DNA of 8,988 nt from Clostridia bacterium (GTDB lineage: Bacteria; Bacillota; Clostridia; Christensenellales; CAG-1252), in the NCBI GenBank assembly GCA_017615495.1, contig JAGAAA010000049.1, positions 1 through 8,988 on the forward strand, read 5' to 3'. This document shows, piece by piece, positions 1-5,594 of this stretch. How positions within the stretch are numbered: position 1 is the stretch's first letter; the number at the start of each line of letters is the position of its first letter. A program made the translations under genes and the position numbers. The notes beneath the pieces are model-generated. The model was not told the origin of the DNA and searched no databases. It worked only from the letters and a program-made list of their open reading frames with translations.

Positions 1-254
1 AGTTTTTTAAAGTTATCCAAAACCGAACGTTCGATCTCGGTTTCTTCGCGGAATTCCAAGGCGGACGGATCGTTTTGGAACGGCAGGAAGGTGAATTCTT
101 TTTGCGGAGCTTCGGTTTGCTCTACGGTATCCTCAGGAAGGCTAAACAGCGGCTTCGCCTCGTCGCTCAACGGTTGCTCCGCCTCGTCGTTTATGGTATC
201 GAATTGGATGCGGCGCTCGTTGACGTCGCTTTCCAACGCGGTTTTGATGGCGTG
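1..254 (-). pseudogene. mutL: mutL distal part, cut off by an in-frame stop and by the window edge
   Basis: This is the continuation of mutL in exactly the same reading frame, after the TAA at 255-257. All 84 complete codons down to the window edge are open. The first residues after the stop read HAIKTALESDV, which fits the last helix of the MutL transducer domain following the VHPTKAEVRF motif. A linker rich in Glu, Asp, Pro and Gln follows, as is usual between the two halves of MutL. The C-terminal dimerisation/endonuclease domain would lie beyond the window. There is no ATG or GTG in frame here and no obvious ribosome binding site before any TTG, so separate translation looks unlikely. If the stop is a sequencing or assembly error, this is simply the middle of an intact mutL. 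The reading frame and its match to MutL are seen directly; loss of expression is inferred. Confidence 0.75.
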
Positions 255-1205
255 TTATACGGCGGAAAACACCTGGTTGCCGTCGCTGAAACGTACTTCC
301 GCCTTAGTTGGATGCACGTTTACGTCGATTTTGGACGGGTCGAGCTCGATGGACAAAACGGTGACGGGATAATTGCGCTTCATCAAATACTGCTGGTACA
401 CTGTCGAAATGGCGCTGGAAATGCTTTGGTTGTCGCACACGCGCCCGTTGACGATGGAGATCTGATAAGTGCGGTTCATCTTAAAATAAGTACTTCTGCT
501 TGCAAATCCCGTGACGACCACGCCGTTTTTCTCGTAATTCAAAGGCAAAAGGTTTTGCCACATATCTTCGCTGAAAATGCTCTTGATGGCGCCGGCAAGC
601 CCTTTTCCGTCCGAAGAATAGACTTTTTCGTTTTGATTGAACAAGGAAATGGAGATCGTCGGATTGGCAAAGATGAGTTTTAGCACCGCGCTTTTAACGT
701 CGGAGAACTCTCCGGCCGGCGTTTTGAGGAATTTAAGGCGTGCGGGCGTGTTGAAAAAGAGGTTGGAAACGGTGATCTCCGTCCCGACGTTCATGCCGGC
801 GATGCCCTCTTCTTCCACTTCGCCGCCGCGAAGTTTTAAGTAATTACCGACTTCGGCGTCTGCCGTCTTGCTCTTGATGCTGACCATCGAAACGGAAGCG
901 ATGCTGGGAAGCGCTTCGCCGCGGAACCCCAACGTATGGATGTTTGAAAGGTCTTCCGCCTTGCGTATCTTGCTCGTCGCGTGGGGCAAGAAGGCGGTTT
1001 TCAAGTCCTCCTTTTCGATACCGCAACCGTTATCCAACACTTTGATCTCGTCCAGCCCCGCGTTTGCGACTACGATCTCAATTTTGGTGGCGCCGGCGTC
1101 GATGGCGTTTTCAACGAGTTCCTTGACGACGGAAGCGGGCCGTTCTACCACTTCTCCTGCGGAGATCTTGTTGTATACCGAACTGTCAAGCTTGATGATC
1201 TTCAT
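255..1205 (-). CDS. mutL: DNA mismatch repair protein MutL, N-terminal ATPase part (premature stop)
   Basis: MutL is the ATP-driven matchmaker that links mismatch-bound MutS to strand incision and removal. The 316 residues carry all GHKL ATPase motifs: KELVENAIDAG around 28-38 (Glu29 and Asn33 align with the E. coli catalytic Glu and Mg-binding Asn), DNGCGI at 58-63, HATSKI at 75-80, TLGFRGEALPS at 91-101 and GTEITVSNLFFNTPARLKF at 141-159. The transducer domain follows and ends with VHPTKAEVRF near 297-306. Normal Firmicutes MutL is roughly 600-680 residues, so about half is missing. The start ATG overlaps the mutS stop by one base (TAATG), with GAGG 8 bases before it inside mutS, so translation is probably coupled. 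The TAA after Val316 is one base change from several sense codons, and the frame continues open beyond it. Read as a nonsense mutation, this leaves an ATPase fragment without its stable dimer interface or nuclease site. A sequence error is the alternative. Confidence 0.93.
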   Translation of the reverse strand: MKIIKLDSSVYNKISAGEVVERPASVVKELVENAIDAGATKIEIVVANAGLDEIKVLDNGCGIEKEDLKTAFLPHATSKIRKAEDLSNIHTLGFRGEALPSIASVSMVSIKSKTADAEVGNYLKLRGGEVEEEGIAGMNVGTEITVSNLFFNTPARLKFLKTPAGEFSDVKSAVLKLIFANPTISISLFNQNEKVYSSDGKGLAGAIKSIFSEDMWQNLLPLNYEKNGVVVTGFASRSTYFKMNRTYQISIVNGRVCDNQSISSAISTVYQQYLMKRNYPVTVLSIELDPSKIDVNVHPTKAEVRFSDGNQVFSAV

Positions 1206-3856
1206 TATTTCACCCTCGATACCAAATCGGCAAGAATGGAAAACGCCTGCATCGGCGAAATGGAATTCATGTCGATGGCGGTCAATTCTTCCACGAGTCT
1301 TTGATACTTTTCATTGGTTTGCGATTCAAACATATCGCTCTGCACCACGTCTTCCTTTTTGACTTCGCCTTGCATCAAGATCTGATTGGTGTCGCGGTAT
1401 TTGGATGTTTCTTCCAAGATCTTGGTGATGTCCTTCGCACGGGAGACCACGTCTGCGGATACGCCCGCGAGCGCGGCAACTTCCGCCCCGAAGCTTTTGC
1501 TTGCTTCTCCCCTTGCGATCTTATGGAGGAAAACGACGCTGCCTCCGACTTCGTTGGCAAGAACGCGGTAATTCTTCACGCCGGGAAGGCGGGATTCCAA
1601 ATCGGTCAATTCGTGATAGTGCGTTGCGAACAAGGTTTTTGCCTTAAGCTTTTTGACCACAGTTTCCATCACAGCCCAAGCGATGCCGAGGCCGTCGTAG
1701 GTGGACGTGCCCCTGCCGATCTCGTCAAGGATCAGAAGGCTGTTTTGCGTGGCGTTGTTGAGGATGGTGGCAACTTCTACCATTTCCACCATAAAAGTGC
1801 TTTGCGAGTACGCCAAATCGTCGCTGGCGCCAATTCTCGTAAAGATGCGGTCTGTCAAAGAGATCTCCGCGCTGCTTGCGGGTACGAAACTGCCGATATG
1901 GGCAAGCAAAGTGATCAATGCCACTTGGCGCATGTAGGTGCTCTTACCCGACATATTGGGGCCGGTAATGATCATGGTCTTGCACCCGTCGTCAAGGAGG
2001 GTGTCGTTTGCGATGTAATTCCTCGCGCCGACGATCTTCTCCACCACGGGATGCCTGCCGTTTTCGATCTTGATATGTTTGACCGCCTTACCGATCTTCG
2101 GACGGACGTAATTGTATTCTACCGCCACGTCGGAAAGGGACAAAAGCGCGTCAAGTTCCGCGATCGCGCTGGCGATCTTAAGCAAGGACGCAACTTCGTT
2201 GAGAAGCAGCTTTTTAAAGGTCTCAAAGGTCTCGATCTCTATTTCAAGCGCGCGGGATTCCGCCGTCAAAAGGCGTTCCTCCATCGTCTTGAGTTCCTCA
2301 GTAATGAATCGCTCGCCGTTGACAAGGGTCTGCTTACGTTGATAGCGGAAGGGTACGAGGGATAAGTTACCTTTGCTGACTTCGATATAGTAACCGAAAA
2401 CCTTGTTGTAGCCGATATGCAAGGATTTGATGCCAGTCGCCTCCTTTTCGGTCTGTTCCAAAGAGGCGAGCCATTCTTTGCCTTCGGTCTTTGCCGAACG
2501 GCAAGTATCGAGTTCTTTATTATATCCGGCTTTGATAAAGCCACCGTGCTTATATTCCGCGCCGCAATGGTCGGGGTCAAGGGCTTTTAAAAGTTCCTCT
2601 GCGACGGGGTATTTGGTGGGAAGCGCCGCCGCAATGCGTTTTAACAGCGTGCCGGAAGACGCCGCGACTTGCTTTTTTAAGTCGGGGCAAAGCTTCAAAG
2701 TGTTGGCGAGTTGCAACATATCGGAAGGGGTAACGTTGCCGTATGCGCAGCGCCCCGCTATCCTCTCGATATCCCAAATTTCAGAAAGAACGCTCTTTAA
2801 CGCCGCCCTTTCCTCGTCGTGCTGTGTTAAAAACTCAACGGCGTCCAACCTATCGTTGATGACCTTTTCTTCCAAAGAAGGGTAATCTAACCATTTGCGA
2901 AGGCGCCTGAGGCCCATCGCGGTAGAGGTCTTATCGATGATCCAAAACAAGGAGCCCTGCTTTTTGCGGTCCCTGCTTGTTTCCACCAGTTCCAAATTAC
3001 GCCTTGCCGCGCCGTCGAGCACCATATACTTTTTGACGTTGTAGTAACTGAGCTTGGTAAACTGCGGAAGCTCCCTCTTTTGCGTTTCGTGCAAATATTC
3101 GTTTAAAGCGCCCGCCGCGGCGACGGCAAACTTCTTGTCTGTGACCTCAAAAGAGTCCAGCGTCGCAACTTTAAGCGTCTTTAACAAGGAATCATAAGCG
3201 TTTTTGTACTTAAACGCCCAATCGTAATAGGCTTGCATCTTGGGGAACTTGCCGCAAATCAAAGAGGAAACCTTTTGATTGTACTCGCAACCCGAAGCGT
3301 TGGCGATGATCTCGGAAGGCATGACCGTCGATAAAAAGTCATCTAATGCGGCGGCAACGTCATCGGCGTGTTGTTCGTACAAATTAAACTCACCCGTCGT
3401 GATATCCGCCCAGGCATAGCCGACGTCGTGGTCGGAAATATAAAGAGAAACGAGATAGTTGCTCTTTTCTTCCTTCACCATACTTTCGTCAATGACGGTG
3501 CCGGCGGTGACAACGCGCACAACGGAACGGTCAACGATGTCCTTCCCGGGCGCAGGAACGGTGGAAAGTTGCTCGCAAATAGCCACTTTGTAGCCTTTGG
3601 AAACGAGCCTTGCGATATAGCCGTCCACGGCGTGATACGGCACGCCGCACATCGGCGCGCGCCTGCCGCCACCGCAATCACGGCCGGTCAAGGTAAGCTC
3701 AAGCTCACGGGACGCCCTTTCCGCATCCTCAAAAAACATTTCGTAAAAATCGCCGAGGCGATACATCAGTATCGCGTCTTCGTATTCCGCTTTCGTTTCG
3801 TAATAGCGTTGCATCATCGGAGACAACGCCGCTTTGTCAAGATCTTTGTAATTCAT
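1205..3856 (-). CDS. mutS: DNA mismatch repair protein MutS
   Basis: MutS binds base mismatches and small loops and, on ATP exchange, becomes a sliding clamp that recruits MutL. The protein is 883 residues, full length for the MutS1 family. Visible motifs are GDFYEMF at 35-41, with the mismatch-stacking Phe37 and Glu39; APMCGVPYHA at 67-76; the Walker A loop GPNMSGKST at 632-640; the signature-like region DDLAYSQSTFMVEM at 679-692; Walker B LLILDEIGRGTSTYDG at 707-722; and FATHYHEL at 743-750. The tail IDMNSISPMQAFSIL at 861-875 matches the usual MutS C-terminal end. The start at 3856 is chosen because AAAGGAG lies 5 bases upstream (3862-3868) and the N-terminus then aligns with the family. 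The frame extends 23 codons further upstream, but these lie inside miaB and do not look like MutS. The ATG overlaps the miaB stop as ATGA and the TAA overlaps the mutL start as TAATG, indicating translational coupling. Unlike mutL, the gene looks intact. Confidence 0.98.
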   Translation of the reverse strand: MNYKDLDKAALSPMMQRYYETKAEYEDAILMYRLGDFYEMFFEDAERASRELELTLTGRDCGGGRRAPMCGVPYHAVDGYIARLVSKGYKVAICEQLSTVPAPGKDIVDRSVVRVVTAGTVIDESMVKEEKSNYLVSLYISDHDVGYAWADITTGEFNLYEQHADDVAAALDDFLSTVMPSEIIANASGCEYNQKVSSLICGKFPKMQAYYDWAFKYKNAYDSLLKTLKVATLDSFEVTDKKFAVAAAGALNEYLHETQKRELPQFTKLSYYNVKKYMVLDGAARRNLELVETSRDRKKQGSLFWIIDKTSTAMGLRRLRKWLDYPSLEEKVINDRLDAVEFLTQHDEERAALKSVLSEIWDIERIAGRCAYGNVTPSDMLQLANTLKLCPDLKKQVAASSGTLLKRIAAALPTKYPVAEELLKALDPDHCGAEYKHGGFIKAGYNKELDTCRSAKTEGKEWLASLEQTEKEATGIKSLHIGYNKVFGYYIEVSKGNLSLVPFRYQRKQTLVNGERFITEELKTMEERLLTAESRALEIEIETFETFKKLLLNEVASLLKIASAIAELDALLSLSDVAVEYNYVRPKIGKAVKHIKIENGRHPVVEKIVGARNYIANDTLLDDGCKTMIITGPNMSGKSTYMRQVALITLLAHIGSFVPASSAEISLTDRIFTRIGASDDLAYSQSTFMVEMVEVATILNNATQNSLLILDEIGRGTSTYDGLGIAWAVMETVVKKLKAKTLFATHYHELTDLESRLPGVKNYRVLANEVGGSVVFLHKIARGEASKSFGAEVAALAGVSADVVSRAKDITKILEETSKYRDTNQILMQGEVKKEDVVQSDMFESQTNEKYQRLVEELTAIDMNSISPMQAFSILADLVSRVK

Positions 3857-5178
3857 TGGTTCTCCTTTGTTACGATCTCGCCGAAAAGCGAAGCGCTTCT
3901 CGATTTTGTGATTTTGACGTCGCAAAACTCACCGATAAGCGACGGATCGCCGTTTACGGTGACCAACCTGCCGGAATCCGTCCTGCCGCACACCGTTCCG
4001 GGGTATTTGGGATTGACGTCTTCGATAAGAATTTCGTAAACGTTGCCGATATAATCGTCCGAAAGGCGCTTGGTGACATCGTTTTGCAGTTTTACAAGGC
4101 GGGTAATGCGCGATTTTTTGACGTCGGCGGGTATTTGCTCCATCTTCGCCGCCGGCGTGCCTTTTCGCGGAGAATAAACGAAGGTAAAGGCGTTTGAAAA
4201 ACGCACTTTCTCCACGAGGTCACACGTGGCTTTAAAATCCTCTTCCGTCTCCCCCGGGAAGCCGATCATGATGTCGGAGGTGATGCCCACGTCCGGCATT
4301 TTGGCTTTGATATACTCGACGATGTCGAGATATTGCTCGACGGTATATTTGCGGTTCATGCGGCGAAGGATCTCGTTGCTGCCCGATTGAATGGGCAAAT
4401 GGATGTTGTGGCAAATGTTACGAGAAGATGCGATGACGTCCACTACTTCCTTATTGAAATCCTTGGGATGGCTTGTCATAAAGCGAAGACGGAACTTGCC
4501 GGGAAGCGCCGATATCTCCTTCAAAAGCGCGGCAAAATTGGTGCCGTCCTTCAGGTCACTGCCGTAGGAATCCACGTTTTGACCAAGGAGAGTGATCTCT
4601 TTATATCCTTCGGATAAAACTTGCTTTACGTCGGCAAGAACTTCGGAAATCGCCCTGCTGCGCTCACGCCCTCTGACGTACGGAACGATGCAATAGGTGC
4701 AAAAATTGTTGCATCCGTACATGATGTTGATCCAAGCGTTGGTGCCGCTGGTGCGATGAATGGGAAGATCGACCGATACGTCGACCGTCGGGTCCTCGTT
4801 GACGACGATGCGCGCGGTTTTGGCGCGCTTTTGTTGCACGAGGATAGGCAGCATATCCAAAGAATTGGTGCCTAAGATCACGTCCACAAACGGAAACTTC
4901 GCCGCAAGGGCTTCCGCGCCGCCCTTTTGCTGCGTCATACACCCGACGACCGCAATGATCTTTTCGGGATTGGTTTTTTTGAGCCCTTTTAGGGCTCCGA
5001 TGTTGCCGTACGCGCGTTTTTCCGCCGTGTCACGGATGCAGCAGGTATTAAAAACGATTACGTCAGCCTCTTCCGCCGACGTAGCCGCGTCGTACCCGAT
5101 ATCGGACAGCATACCTGCTATCTTTTCGGATTCGTGTACGTTCATTTGGCATCCGTATGTGGTTATAAAGTATTTCAT
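3853..5178 (-). CDS. miaB: tRNA-2-methylthio-N6-dimethylallyladenosine synthase MiaB
   Basis: MiaB is a radical SAM enzyme that adds a methylthio group at C2 of N6-isopentenyladenosine-37 in tRNAs reading UNN codons, which stabilises codon pairing. The 441 residues show the three-part family layout. The N-terminal UPF0004/MTTase domain has three cluster cysteines, in TYGCQMN (Cys10), NTCCIRD (Cys46, followed by Cys47) and VVGCMTQ (Cys80). The radical SAM core has CxxxCxxC in GCNNFCTYCIVPYVRGRERSR (Cys156, Cys160, Cys163). A TRAM RNA-binding domain occupies roughly residues 375-438. The SHPKDF, LPIQSGSN and IMIGFPGETEEDF motifs favour MiaB over the relatives RimO and MtaB. The start is preceded by AGAAGG, 20 bases after the upstream DUF1292 gene, and the end overlaps mutS by four bases. 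miaB next to mutS-mutL is a known arrangement in Clostridia. miaA, which makes its substrate modification, often follows mutL, but it would lie outside this window. Confidence 0.96.
   Translation of the reverse strand: MKYFITTYGCQMNVHESEKIAGMLSDIGYDAATSAEEADVIVFNTCCIRDTAEKRAYGNIGALKGLKKTNPEKIIAVVGCMTQQKGGAEALAAKFPFVDVILGTNSLDMLPILVQQKRAKTARIVVNEDPTVDVSVDLPIHRTSGTNAWINIMYGCNNFCTYCIVPYVRGRERSRAISEVLADVKQVLSEGYKEITLLGQNVDSYGSDLKDGTNFAALLKEISALPGKFRLRFMTSHPKDFNKEVVDVIASSRNICHNIHLPIQSGSNEILRRMNRKYTVEQYLDIVEYIKAKMPDVGITSDIMIGFPGETEEDFKATCDLVEKVRFSNAFTFVYSPRKGTPAAKMEQIPADVKKSRITRLVKLQNDVTKRLSDDYIGNVYEILIEDVNPKYPGTVCGRTDSGRLVTVNGDPSLIGEFCDVKITKSRSASLFGEIVTKENQ
3862..3868 (-). promoter_or_regulatory. 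Shine-Dalgarno site that sets the mutS start
   Basis: AAAGGAG lies 5 bases before the ATG at 3856-3854, inside the last codons of miaB. It decides the mutS start in favour of MNYKDLDKAALSPMMQ rather than the longer in-frame reading that begins at 3925. Because the site sits in the end of miaB and the ATG overlaps its TGA, ribosomes finishing miaB are well placed to restart on mutS. Confidence 0.88.
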
Positions 5179-5198
5179 GCCCTTCTTCCGACAAATAT

Positions 5199-5483
5199 TT
5201 AGTTTTGCGCCTCAACGAGCCTGTTGTATTCCGCAAAAACGGCGTCAATGACGTCGTCATCGGCTTCCAAAACGAAATTTTCGCCTCCTTCGGGGGTTTG
5301 CGTGATCTTAAAGACCATCGCTTCGTCCTCTTCCATGTCTTCCGGGAGTTCTACGGGTTGCAAGACGCTGTAATAAGCGCCGTCAAGTTCAATGACGGCA
5401 AGCTCAAAAAACTCAACGTCCTCCCCTTCGGGCGACGTAAGCGTGACGATATCTTCGTTTTGTTCAGTGGTTTTGTCGGACAT
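5199..5483 (-). CDS. DUF1292 family protein, small and very acidic
   Basis: This 94-residue protein fits the DUF1292 (YrzB-like) family, which has no established function. It contains the family-like stretches DIVTLTSPEGEDVEFFELAVI (11-31) and ELDGAYYSVLQPVE (32-45), the acidic middle EDMEEDEAMVFKI (48-60), and a C-terminal ADDDVIDAVFAEYNRL (74-89). It has 27 Asp or Glu residues against only 3 Lys or Arg, and no signal peptide or membrane segment, so it should be a soluble cytoplasmic protein. The start is supported by AGGAGG 5 bases upstream. It is the first gene after the leftward promoter and lies 20 bases before miaB, so it is probably transcribed with miaB, mutS and mutL. In Bacillus, yrzB is found with yrrK (the ruvX homologue) rather than mutS, so the placement may be only a convenient operon position. 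Family call fairly sure; function unknown. Confidence 0.85.
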   Translation of the reverse strand: MSDKTTEQNEDIVTLTSPEGEDVEFFELAVIELDGAYYSVLQPVELPEDMEEDEAMVFKITQTPEGGENFVLEADDDVIDAVFAEYNRLVEAQN

Positions 5484-5488
5484 AACGG

Positions 5489-5494
5489 CCTCCT
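5489..5494 (-). promoter_or_regulatory. Shine-Dalgarno site of the DUF1292 gene
   Basis: A perfect AGGAGG lies 5 bases before the ATG at 5483-5481. It fixes the start of the first gene in the leftward operon and predicts strong initiation. The expected 5' leader from the promoter at 5512-5540 is only about 22 bases, leaving no room for a riboswitch or attenuator. Confidence 0.85.
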
Positions 5495-5511
5495 AAGGCG
5501 AATGTAAAATA

Positions 5512-5540
5512 ATTATATACTATGTTTAAGTAAAAAGCAA
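5512..5540 (-). promoter_or_regulatory. Sigma-A-type promoter for the DUF1292-miaB-mutS-mutL operon
   Basis: Read on the minus strand, a -35 box TTGCTT (5540-5535) is followed after exactly 17 bases by a consensus -10 box TATAAT (5517-5512). Transcription would begin near 5505 at an A and give a leader of about 22 bases carrying AGGAGG. It is the only obvious promoter before the four-gene leftward operon. Its -35 box lies in the left arm of the inverted repeat at 5533-5567. Confidence 0.72.
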
Positions 5541-5567
5541 TAAAATCATCATTTTTTTGTTGCTTTT
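5533..5567. repeat. Inverted repeat between the divergent genes, covering both -35 boxes
   Basis: AAAAGCAA (5533-5540) and its perfect reverse complement TTGCTTTT (5560-5567) flank a 19-base AT-rich spacer, centred on 5550. Each arm contains a TTGCTT -35-like box facing outward. The pair could simply be the two promoters' matching boxes, or a binding site for a dimeric regulator that would affect both directions. It is not followed by a T-run in a position that would make it a terminator, and no gene ends here. Confidence 0.55.
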
Positions 5568-5588
5568 GGCAGAGGGTTAAAGGATAAT
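5560..5588 (+). promoter_or_regulatory. Candidate promoter for the penicillin-binding protein gene
   Basis: TTGCTT (5560-5565) is followed after 17 bases by GATAAT (5583-5588), one base away from the consensus -10 TATAAT. It is the exact mirror image of the leftward promoter. If real, transcription begins near 5595, at the candidate TTG start codon, leaving no leader for that start and only about 24 bases for the ATG at 5619. The -10 box overlaps the AAGGA that could otherwise act as a ribosome binding site, so the two roles cannot both apply to the same transcript. Confidence 0.5.
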
Positions 5589-5594
5589 AATTTT

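Noticed and set aside
255..257. Genetic recoding in which TAA is read as an amino acid
   Set aside because: TAA ends mutS, the DUF1292 gene, thiI and the PBP gene in this window at the expected family lengths, so TAA acts as a normal stop; no recoding signal is visible near 255.
75..683. A 202-codon open frame on the plus strand opposite mutL
   Set aside because: Antisense to MutL transducer and linker coding sequence, with no recognisable product.
1301..2365. A 354-codon open frame on the plus strand opposite mutS
   Set aside because: It lies fully antisense to well-conserved MutS motifs, has no convincing ribosome site, and its translation resembles no protein family; it is a by-product of codon bias in mutS.
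3857..3925. Longer MutS reading with 23 extra N-terminal residues starting at 3925
   Set aside because: The extra codons lie entirely inside the end of miaB, do not resemble MutS, and the strong AAAGGAG site points to the ATG at 3856.
5516..5521. TATACT as a rightward -10 box
   Set aside because: No -35-like sequence lies 16-18 bases upstream; the match is explained by the AT-rich leftward -10 region.
5533..5567. The intergenic inverted repeat as a transcription terminator
   Set aside because: Genes diverge from this region, so no transcript needs to end here, and the 19-base loop with an A/T-rich stem is not a stable hairpin.
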